From positions 1-11,568 of the forward strand of contig CAMEMA010000020.1 of assembly GCA_945926705.1 (NCBI GenBank): a stretch of 11,568 bases of DNA, read 5' to 3'. The position numbers and the translations under genes are program-made. The notes under the pieces were generated by a model. The model saw only the letters and a list, made by a program, of their open reading frames with translations, had not been told where the DNA came from and did not search any database. This document shows positions 5,834 to 11,568 of this stretch, piece after piece (within the stretch, counting starts at the first letter, position 1; each line of letters begins with the position of its first letter). Source of the DNA: an uncultured Clostridia bacterium (GTDB taxonomy: Bacteria; Bacillota; Clostridia; Oscillospirales; Acutalibacteraceae).

Positions 5834-5903
5834 AATTCACCGCAACAGGTATTGTTTTACGATTTGTAAAATAGTTGACTTTTAGCGGTGTAATTTTATT
5901 TTG
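5834..5903 (+). terminator. Two-tier hairpin with T-rich tail after tepA, possible terminator
   Basis: The outer arms AATTCACCGC (5834-5843) and GCGGTGTAATT (5885-5895, one bulged T) enclose a second stem, ATTGTTTTAC (5851-5860) with GTAAAATAGT (5866-5875, two G-U pairs, loop GATTT). TTTTATTTTG follows. This fits an elongated intrinsic terminator for tepA, but the two-tier shape could equally be a structured RNA. The right side also carries a TTGACT (5875-5880) usable as a -35 for uppP. Confidence 0.45.
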
Positions 5904-5916
5904 AATTTGATATAAT
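5875..5916 (+). promoter_or_regulatory. Predicted promoter region of the uppP-ftsK unit
   Basis: Two overlapping options are visible. One is an extended -10, TGATATAAT (5908-5916), with no good -35. The other is TTGACT (5875-5880) with TATTTT 16 bases downstream (5897-5902). The first would start transcripts near 5922, exactly at the following hairpin. Confidence 0.5.
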
Positions 5917-5921
5917 TAAAA

Positions 5922-5960
5922 TTTAAGCATGTAAACGTTTAGTAATTACATATGCTTAAA
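5922..5960 (+). repeat. Imperfect inverted repeat in the uppP leader
   Basis: TTTAAGCAT (5922-5930) pairs with ATGCTTAAA (5952-5960), extended by GTAA/TTAC after a two-base AT bulge. It would form a hairpin at the very 5' end of the uppP mRNA if the extended -10 at 5908-5916 is used, and it leaves the ribosome binding site AAGGAG (5982-5987) free. Confidence 0.55.
5930..5943 (+). promoter_or_regulatory. CcpA cre-like operator downstream of the uppP promoter
   Basis: TGTAAACGTTTAGT contains the perfect palindrome TAAACGTTTA (5932-5941). It matches the catabolite-responsive element consensus TGWAARCGYTWNCW at all positions but one. If transcription starts near 5922, bound protein would block the polymerase. 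It may instead be chance in AT-rich DNA or the site of another LacI-family regulator. Confidence 0.35.
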
Positions 5961-5996
5961 ACATAAACGAAAAAATCCTATAAGGAGTACAAGTTA

Positions 5997-6947
5997 ATGA
6001 ATATTTTGGACGCAGTCATACAGGGAATTATTCAAGGTCTTACGGAGTTTTTACCGGTTTCGAGCAGTGGACATTTGCTTATAGCTCAGCATATTTTAGG
6101 AGTCAGAGAAAATAATTTATTTTTTAATGTAATGTTACACATAGGTACGCTTTTAGCGGTTTTGGCAGTTTACCATAAAACTATTTGGAATCTTATAAAA
6201 GCATTTTTTGAAATCATTGTAAATATTTTTTCAGGTAAATTTGAATTTAAAAAGTTAACGGATTTTCAAAATCTTGTTGTTATGCTTGTAATAGGACTTT
6301 TACCGCTCTTTTTACTTTTTCTTCCTGTACCCGGTAGCGGAACCGATATAAAAGGTGTTGCGGAAGAATTGGCAAGTGATAAGAATATATTAATGGTTGG
6401 AATATCCTTAATTGTTACGAGTATTCTTTTAAAAGCTGGAGTAAATCATCGCAAAACAGCTAAGTTCAGTTACGTTTACACCGATTGCAACAACAATAAA
6501 AAGATTTGGGACGGAAGAACTCGATTTAATGTTATGGATGCGGGTTGGGTTGGAGTTACCCAACTTATTGCCTCAATTTTTCCGGGAATATCGCGTTCAG
6601 GTTCAACTCTTTCAACCGGACTTATGAGAGGAATCAATAAACAAACTGCACTGGATTATTCTTTTATTCTTGGAATACCTGCAATAATGGCCGCTGCTGT
6701 TCTTGAACTTAAAGATGCAGTAAAAGCAGGAGCTGTAGATTCGGTAGGAATGACGCCTGTTGTAGTAGGTATGGTTATTTCAGCAGTTGTGGGATTTTTG
6801 TCGATTAAGCTTTTCAAATGGCTCCTTAAAACCGATAAAATGATTGTATTTGTAATATATACTTTTGTTTTGGGTTTGGCGTGTGTAATTGTAGGAGTCG
6901 TGGAAAATTATATGGGAGTCAATATTTTTACAGGATTTTCTCTGTAA
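5997..6947 (+). CDS. uppP: Undecaprenyl-diphosphatase UppP (BacA family)
   Basis: This integral membrane enzyme dephosphorylates undecaprenyl diphosphate, recycling the lipid carrier for peptidoglycan and other surface polymers. High-level expression of the family gives bacitracin resistance. The catalytic (E/Q)xxxE motif is Q13-E17 in QGLTEFLPVSSSGH, with His26. The second signature PGISRSGST is at 196-204 with Arg200. Several hydrophobic segments span the protein. At 316 residues it is about 40 longer than the E. coli and B. subtilis enzymes. The extra residues lie mainly in polar loops around 112-130 and 155-180, the latter just before the second motif. The ATG has AAGGAG nine bases upstream. 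The gene ends 15 bases before ftsK, with no terminator between. Confidence 0.96.
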   Translation: MNILDAVIQGIIQGLTEFLPVSSSGHLLIAQHILGVRENNLFFNVMLHIGTLLAVLAVYHKTIWNLIKAFFEIIVNIFSGKFEFKKLTDFQNLVVMLVIGLLPLFLLFLPVPGSGTDIKGVAEELASDKNILMVGISLIVTSILLKAGVNHRKTAKFSYVYTDCNNNKKIWDGRTRFNVMDAGWVGVTQLIASIFPGISRSGSTLSTGLMRGINKQTALDYSFILGIPAIMAAAVLELKDAVKAGAVDSVGMTPVVVGMVISAVVGFLSIKLFKWLLKTDKMIVFVIYTFVLGLACVIVGVVENYMGVNIFTGFSL

Positions 6948-6962
6948 AGGAATGGAGTTAAA

Positions 6963-9317
6963 ATGAAGAAAGGTACCGGGAAAAAATCGTTAAAGCCAAA
7001 ATTTAAAAAGAGTGTAATTAGGTCTTCTGATAAAATAAATAATCCGCTGAAATCTGTTTTATTGTTTAGTTTTGCTGTACTTTTGTTTTTTTTGGTTATA
7101 GTTCCTGGAGAAAATATTTGGCTTTGGATACATAATTTTATATTTGCGTTATTTGGAGTTTGCTCAATACTGTGTCCGGCATTGCTTTTTTGTGTATCAG
7201 TTCTGGACGCTTTGGGAAAAACAGATAATAGTGTCAAATTAAGACTTATATTATCTTCGATTACAATTGTTTTCTTTTGCTCTCTAATTTATGTTTTTTC
7301 TTTCAATTCAAATCAAGTTTCATATAATGCTATTGACTTTAATTATATACTCGATCAGTTTAAATCTGGGTTTCTTAGCAAAAATTCCGGTTTGTTCGGT
7401 GCGTTGATAGGAGCGCCTCTTGTTTGGGCGTTTGGTTCTGTTGGTGCCAGAATTACAAATATTATAATTATATTTTTATGTATTATGTTTTTAACGGGTA
7501 CAGGATTAATTGAATTTTTCAAAATGTTTTCAGAACCTGCAAAAGCTGTTAAAGAGAAAATTTATGATAAGTCTGAGGAAATTAAAAGTTTCAAAGCTTT
7601 GAATAAAAATTTAAATACGGAAGAAAAGAGCAAAAAAATGAGTACTTTTCTAGAGGGTGTTTCCAAAGTATTTTCAAAGCCTGAAAAAGAAGATGAAGAT
7701 ATTTCAAAAGTTACTGAAAAATTTATGGAAAAATCTAAATCTGACAATAAACCTGAAAATTTGTTCAAATCAGAAGATTATTCCAGTATTAACCGAGATG
7801 ATACTCTTTCTAAAAATTCTGACACTTGTGGAAGTTATAAATTTCCTCCACTTGAAATGCTAAATCAATCCGATAATCCTCATGAGAGCGATATAACTGC
7901 AGAGCTTAATAATAACGGAAAAATGCTTGTGGAAATTTTGAAAAGCTTTAACGTTCAGACTAAAATTATAGATATAAGTCGTGGCCCGGCCGTTACTCGT
8001 TACGAGTTACAGCCCGCTTCAGGAGTAAAAATAAGTAAAATAACCACTCTTTCAGATGATATAGCTTTGAATTTGGCATCTTCTGGTGTACGAATTGAAG
8101 CCCCCATACCCGGAAAAGCAGCTGTTGGAGTTGAAATACCAAATAAAGTTGTAAGTGTCGTAAAAATGAGAGAATTAATTTCATCTAGTAAATTTACATC
8201 TTCTAAAAGCAAACTTACAGTTGTTCTCGGAAAAGACATTTCGGGGGAAATCATGACTGCAGATCTTGCAAAAATGCCACATTTGCTAATAGCAGGCTCT
8301 ACCGGTTCGGGAAAATCGGTTTGTATAAATTCTTTCATAATAAGTTTACTTTATAATGCAAAACCTGATGAAGTTAAACTTTTAATGATAGACCCTAAAG
8401 TGGTGGAATTGGGTGTTTATAACGGAATACCTCATCTTCTTGTCCCTGTGGTTACAGATCCCAGAAAAGCGGCCGGTGCTCTAAATTGGGCGGTAAATGA
8501 AATGCTCAACAGGTATAAGAGATTTGCGGAAAATAATGTCCGAGATTTAGACTCATATAACAATTTAATAGAACGCAATCCTTGCCTTACCGATAAAGAA
8601 GGTGAGGTTCTCGAAAAAATGCCTCAGATAGTGATAATAATAGATGAGCTTTCAGACCTTATGATGGCAGCTCCAAACGAAGTTGAAGATTATATATGTA
8701 GATTAGCTCAAATGGCTCGTGCGGCAGGAATGCACCTTGTAATAGCTACTCAGCGCCCGTCAGTAGATGTTATTACGGGTATAATAAAAGCTAATATTCC
8801 AAGTCGTATTGCATTGGCTGTTTCATCTCAGATAGATTCAAGAACTATTCTTGATATGAGTGGAGCGGAAAAGCTTTTAGGGCGTGGAGATATGTTGTTT
8901 TCGCCCGTAGGTTCACCAAAGCCTATTCGTGTTCAAGGTTGTTACGTAACTGACATAGAAATAGAAAAAATTGTAGAATTTATAAAGAATTCTCAAGAAA
9001 GTGAATATGACTCTAAAATAGCTGACGCAATAGAAAAAAATGCTATTTCTGACAATTCCAAAGGAAATGACTCCAATTCAGGAGAAGGTTCTGAAGACCC
9101 CATGATGAATGAGGCTATCAAGTGCGTAGTTGAAGCAGGACAAGCATCGACTTCTTTGCTTCAGAGAAGGCTGAGAGTAGGTTATGCTCGAGCCGGAAGA
9201 CTTGTGGATGAAATGGAACAAATGGGAATAGTTGGACCGCATGAAGGGTCAAAGCCAAGACAAGTACTTATAACTTATCAACAGTTCATGGAAATGAATA
9301 TGAATCAACAAAAGTAG
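6963..9317 (+). CDS. ftsK: FtsK/SpoIIIE-family DNA translocase
   Basis: This septum-located, ATP-driven pump moves chromosomal DNA through the closing division or sporulation septum. In 784 residues it has an N-terminal membrane region with about four hydrophobic segments (31-49, 56-80, 94-113, 143-182) and a charged flexible linker (about 190-310). The motor follows, with the alpha-domain element DISRGPAVTRYEL (337-349), Walker A GSTGSGKS (445-452), Walker B IVIIIDEL (556-563), ATQRPSVDVITG (595-606) and LLGRGDML (638-645). A C-terminal winged-helix gamma domain (about 712-772, ending GSKPRQVLI) would read the polarity sequences KOPS/SRS. The length is close to B. subtilis SpoIIIE (787), and all parts appear intact. 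It lies 15 bases after uppP. Which of FtsK or SpoIIIE it matches functionally cannot be told here. Confidence 0.97.
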   Translation: MKKGTGKKSLKPKFKKSVIRSSDKINNPLKSVLLFSFAVLLFFLVIVPGENIWLWIHNFIFALFGVCSILCPALLFCVSVLDALGKTDNSVKLRLILSSITIVFFCSLIYVFSFNSNQVSYNAIDFNYILDQFKSGFLSKNSGLFGALIGAPLVWAFGSVGARITNIIIIFLCIMFLTGTGLIEFFKMFSEPAKAVKEKIYDKSEEIKSFKALNKNLNTEEKSKKMSTFLEGVSKVFSKPEKEDEDISKVTEKFMEKSKSDNKPENLFKSEDYSSINRDDTLSKNSDTCGSYKFPPLEMLNQSDNPHESDITAELNNNGKMLVEILKSFNVQTKIIDISRGPAVTRYELQPASGVKISKITTLSDDIALNLASSGVRIEAPIPGKAAVGVEIPNKVVSVVKMRELISSSKFTSSKSKLTVVLGKDISGEIMTADLAKMPHLLIAGSTGSGKSVCINSFIISLLYNAKPDEVKLLMIDPKVVELGVYNGIPHLLVPVVTDPRKAAGALNWAVNEMLNRYKRFAENNVRDLDSYNNLIERNPCLTDKEGEVLEKMPQIVIIIDELSDLMMAAPNEVEDYICRLAQMARAAGMHLVIATQRPSVDVITGIIKANIPSRIALAVSSQIDSRTILDMSGAEKLLGRGDMLFSPVGSPKPIRVQGCYVTDIEIEKIVEFIKNSQESEYDSKIADAIEKNAISDNSKGNDSNSGEGSEDPMMNEAIKCVVEAGQASTSLLQRRLRVGYARAGRLVDEMEQMGIVGPHEGSKPRQVLITYQQFMEMNMNQQK

Positions 9318-9327
9318 GAAATGAAAA

Positions 9328-10257
9328 ATGAAATACTTCAAAAAATTAAAATTTAATTACTGGTATATTATCCCCATTATTTTGTGTTTTGCTTTCATTT
9401 TTAACAATAGTCTGTTAAAAGATTTCAGTTGGAATAGGTTAATAGAAAGTTCAGACGTAGGAAACAATTCAGAAATCAATCAAAAAAATTCGGAAGACAA
9501 TATGTACCTTCATTTTTTAGATGTCGGAAAAGCTGATTGTTGTTACATAAAGTATAAAGATAAAAATATTCTGATTGACGCTGCCGATAAAGAACCAACA
9601 AATGTAGTTACAGAGTATTTGGGACGTCAAGGTGTGAAAAAGCTTGATTTGGTAGTAGTTTCGCATCCTCATCGTGACCATATAGGGCAAATGAAAGATG
9701 TTATAGAAAAATTTGAAATTGATAAGTTTATAGCTGCTAGAGTACCAAAAAATATTACTCCTACTTCTTTAACTTATGAAAAAATGTTGAAAGCTTTAAA
9801 GAAAAAAAATATAAAAGTCAAATATGTCAAGAGTGGCGAAAATTTTAATATAGGGGATATAAAAATTGAAATTTTAGGTCCTGTAAATCCTCATGAAAAC
9901 TTAAACAGTAATTCTGTTGTTATGAAGATAAAATATAATAATGTAAGTTTTCTTTTTACCGGAGATGCAGAGAAAGTTGAAGAAGAAGATATTATTAATT
10001 CAAATGCCGATTTAAAGGCAACCGTTCTTAAAGTAGGTCACCATGGAAGTAAAACTTCCAGTTCTTATAATTTTTTATCTAAAGTAAAACCGAAGTATGC
10101 GGTAATTTCTGTTGGACCGGATAAAAGTAATCTTCCAAAAGAAATCATTCTTAAAAGGCTCGATAAATTTTGCGATAAGATTTACAGAACAGATGAAAGA
10201 GGCACTATAATATTGTCTACTGATGGAAACGATATAAAAATGAAAAGTGAAAAATAA
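9328..10257 (+). CDS. Membrane-anchored ComEC-like metallo-beta-lactamase-fold hydrolase
   Basis: This 309-residue protein has one N-terminal hydrophobic segment (11-25, YWYIIPIILCFAFIF) and a short linker. A metallo-beta-lactamase domain then fills about 59-305, so the domain is probably outside the cell, tethered to the membrane. It resembles the C-terminal domain of the DNA-uptake protein ComEC: LHFLDVGKADC (61-71), the metal motif HPHRDH (113-118), TGDAE (211-215, Asp213) and GHHGSKTS (237-244). No ComEC channel or DNA-binding part is fused, so natural transformation cannot be assumed. A secreted nuclease or phosphoesterase role is equally possible. ComEC relatives usually read GDS where this has ADCC (69-72). 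The start is ten bases after the ftsK stop with AGGAAATG upstream. It pairs with a DUF3006-like gene. Confidence 0.88.
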   Translation: MKYFKKLKFNYWYIIPIILCFAFIFNNSLLKDFSWNRLIESSDVGNNSEINQKNSEDNMYLHFLDVGKADCCYIKYKDKNILIDAADKEPTNVVTEYLGRQGVKKLDLVVVSHPHRDHIGQMKDVIEKFEIDKFIAARVPKNITPTSLTYEKMLKALKKKNIKVKYVKSGENFNIGDIKIEILGPVNPHENLNSNSVVMKIKYNNVSFLFTGDAEKVEEEDIINSNADLKATVLKVGHHGSKTSSSYNFLSKVKPKYAVISVGPDKSNLPKEIILKRLDKFCDKIYRTDERGTIILSTDGNDIKMKSEK

Positions 10258-10272
10258 TTTTAGGGAAGTGAT

Positions 10273-10494
10273 GTGGTTTTGAATTTTTTATCTGTGGATA
10301 AGATTGAAAAAGATTATTTAGTATGTGAAGATCAGAATGAAGAAGTTAAGATTATTCCTTTTAAAAAATTAAGCGAAGATATATCAGAAGGGACTATAAT
10401 TTACTTAGATAATTTAGGAAACATCAAAATTGACAAAGAAAAAACACAAATAAGACGTGATATTATACGAAGACTTCAAAATCAAGTTGAATAA
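10273..10494 (+). CDS. DUF3006-like small protein
   Basis: This 73-residue acidic and basic cytoplasmic protein has no membrane segment or Cys-rich site except one Cys near residue 19. The layout fits the DUF3006 family from memory: VDKIEKDYLVCED near the start, a middle IPFKKLSEDISEGT, then IDKEKTQIRRDIIRRLQ at the end. DUF3006 genes commonly sit beside metallo-beta-lactamase or ComEC-like genes, as here, but have no firm function. The GTG start at 10273 is only about four bases from AGGGAAG. TTG 10279 is a credible alternative with better spacing. The ATG at 10271 is out of frame and stops at once. It is the last gene of the uppP-ftsK unit. Confidence 0.75.
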   Translation: MVLNFLSVDKIEKDYLVCEDQNEEVKIIPFKKLSEDISEGTIIYLDNLGNIKIDKEKTQIRRDIIRRLQNQVE

Positions 10495-10545
10495 TAACCA
10501 AAAATGACTTTTAATATTTTAAATTTAAACCAAATAATACTTAAA

Positions 10546-10578
10546 ATGTTTGCTTTTTGGAGCAAGCATATTTTATAA
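10546..10578 (+). terminator. Intrinsic terminator after the uppP-ftsK-DUF3006 unit
   Basis: A nine-base-pair stem, ATGTTTGCT with AGCAAGCAT (one G-U pair) and loop TTTTGG, is followed by ATTTTATAATT. It lies about 50 bases past the last stop codon and before the promoter of the next gene. The T-tract is short and interrupted, so termination may be partial. Confidence 0.6.
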
Positions 10579-10591
10579 TTTAAAAAATATT

Positions 10592-10619
10592 TTGTATTTT
10601 GTTGATTTTATGATAATAT
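10592..10619 (+). promoter_or_regulatory. Predicted promoter of the KimA-like gene
   Basis: TTGTAT (10592-10597) and TAATAT (10614-10619) are 16 bases apart, with TGA before the -10. The start would be near 10626, about 40 bases before the GTG, leaving no room for the long c-di-AMP riboswitch (ydaO type) often found before such genes. Confidence 0.4.
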
Positions 10620-10668
10620 TGTTACCGAAACCTGAGATTTAAATATTGAAACTGGAGAAGATGTCATT

Positions 10669-11568
10669 GTGAATAATTTGAAAAATTTGAAAAAAATTTT
10701 GCTTGGTTCTGCTCTTAAAGATGACCAATTAAAAAACGAAAAATTGTCGCGTTTGTGGGGACTTCCCATAATGGCAAGTGATGCGGTATCTTCTGTGGCA
10801 TATGCTGTTGAGGAAATTCTAATGGCTTTAGTACCTGCTTTGGGAATTATGGCAGTAAATTACGTAGGTATGGTAAGCATTCCGATTATAATACTGCTTT
10901 TGATATTGATTTTTTCCTATTCTCAGATAATCAATCATTATCCTAATGGCGGTGGAGCGTATGTTGTAGCAAAAGAAAATTTTGGAAAGAAATTTTCGCT
11001 TTTGGCCGCTACATGTTTAGTTATAGATTACATAATGACGGTCGCCGTAAGCGTATCTTCATCAACTGCTGCTGTTTTGGCAGTTTATCCGGCATTGGAA
11101 CCATATAGGATAATAATATCTTTGATTTGTGTAGGGGTCATAACTTTAATTAATCTTCGTGGTATAGGAGAATCTTCCAAAGTTTTTGGTATACCGACGT
11201 ATGTGTTTATATTTTCAATGTTTTCACTTATATTTGCTGGATTTATAGGATTTTTTAACCATTCTTTGTCACCTATTACTTATTCATCCGAACAAATTTC
11301 GGGATTGACTTCTACCACTACGCAGGGAATGTCATTGACATTGTTTTTGTGCGCTTTTTCATCAGGTTGTTCCGCTTTAACAGGAGTGGAAGCAGTAAGC
11401 AATGCGATACCTAGTTTTAAAGAGCCTTCCCAGAAAACTGCAAAGCAAGTTCTTTTTATGCTTGGCGGAATAATAGTATTGATATTTGGCGGAACCAGCT
11501 TTTTAGCAACTTCATTAAAGGTTATGCCTCTTTCTGACAAAACTGTTCTTTCTCAAATGGCCTCTGCG
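10669..11568 (+). CDS. KimA-like potassium importer of the APC superfamily, N-terminal part, cut by window edge
   Basis: Three hundred codons of a multi-spanning membrane transporter run off the window. Bacillus KimA (formerly YdaO) is a high-affinity proton-coupled potassium importer inhibited by c-di-AMP. The match from memory is close: MASDAVSSVAYAVEEIL (35-51), YPNGGGAYVVAKENFG (91-106), VIDYIMTVAVSVSS (118-131), INLRGIGES (161-169) and ALTGVEAVSNAIP (236-248). The KimA residues Asp36, Tyr43, Asp117 and Glu233, linked to potassium binding, correspond to Asp38, Tyr45, Asp120 and Glu241. The GTG start has GGAGAAG upstream (GGAG 11 bases away). The ATG eight bases earlier is in another frame and stops after three codons. 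The cytoplasmic C-terminal domain that binds c-di-AMP would lie beyond the window. A general amino-acid permease is less likely. Confidence 0.88.
   Translation, partial: MNNLKNLKKILLGSALKDDQLKNEKLSRLWGLPIMASDAVSSVAYAVEEILMALVPALGIMAVNYVGMVSIPIIILLLILIFSYSQIINHYPNGGGAYVVAKENFGKKFSLLAATCLVIDYIMTVAVSVSSSTAAVLAVYPALEPYRIIISLICVGVITLINLRGIGESSKVFGIPTYVFIFSMFSLIFAGFIGFFNHSLSPITYSSEQISGLTSTTTQGMSLTLFLCAFSSGCSALTGVEAVSNAIPSFKEPSQKTAKQVLFMLGGIIVLIFGGTSFLATSLKVMPLSDKTVLSQMASA

Noticed and set aside
10661..10672. Three-codon upstream frame (ATG TCA TTG TGA) overlapping the KimA-like start
   Set aside because: The ribosome site is too close to this ATG and fits the GTG better. A leader-peptide role cannot be supported from so little.
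11280..11540. Open frame antisense to the KimA-like gene
   Set aside because: It mirrors conserved transmembrane codons of the permease and has no start signals.
1..11568. CRISPR arrays, tRNA or rRNA genes, insertion sequences, prophage genes
   Set aside because: I saw no regularly spaced repeats, tRNA-like folds, transposase or integrase motifs or phage structural genes on either strand.

Overview
The window is AT-rich DNA from a low-GC Gram-positive anaerobe. It most likely belongs to Bacillota, class Clostridia, perhaps an Oscillospirales or Ruminococcaceae-type gut bacterium. The basis is a pyruvate:ferredoxin oxidoreductase, Bacillota-type ribosomal protein genes with strong AGGAGG-like ribosome binding sites, the tepA and ftsK/spoIIIE neighbourhood known from Bacillus, and a KimA-type potassium importer. 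The lineage is inferred from gene content and was not checked by a search.

Layout. (1) 1-496, minus strand: 5' end of nifJ (pyruvate:ferredoxin oxidoreductase), cut by the window edge and divergent from the next unit. (2) 766-2810, plus strand: rplM, rpsI, a degV-family fatty-acid-binding protein and rpsT, ending in a strong intrinsic terminator. (3) 2903-4891, minus strand: four tandem small genes. Each encodes an N-terminal Nif11-like leader domain ending in a Gly-Gly motif, followed by an unusually long, nearly cysteine-free C-terminal part. A near-consensus extended -10 promoter drives them. (4) 5045-5803, plus strand: tepA, a ClpP-fold protease-like protein. (5) 5997-10494, plus strand: uppP, ftsK/spoIIIE, a membrane-anchored ComEC-like metallo-beta-lactamase-fold protein and a DUF3006-like small protein, closed by a terminator. 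(6) 10669-11568, plus strand: 5' end of a KimA-like potassium permease, cut by the window edge.

Most of the window is housekeeping: translation, lipid-carrier recycling, chromosome translocation, potassium uptake and pyruvate oxidation. The exception is the four-gene Nif11-leader cassette. It sits on the opposite strand between rpsT and tepA and is bracketed by a divergent promoter region and back-to-back hairpins. No RiPP maturase, peptidase or ABC exporter lies in the window. Three of the four proteins share a C-terminal heptad pattern, and two also share a Met-rich hydrophobic segment just after the Gly-Gly. This looks like an orphan, multi-component, non-lanthipeptide Nif11 family and is the main candidate for something undescribed.

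No intergenic stretch exceeds 300 bases. The longest are 497-765, which holds the divergent nifJ and rplM promoters, and 5804-5996, which holds two nested hairpins, a promoter and a CcpA-operator-like palindrome. I saw no tRNA, rRNA, CRISPR array, transposase or attachment site.
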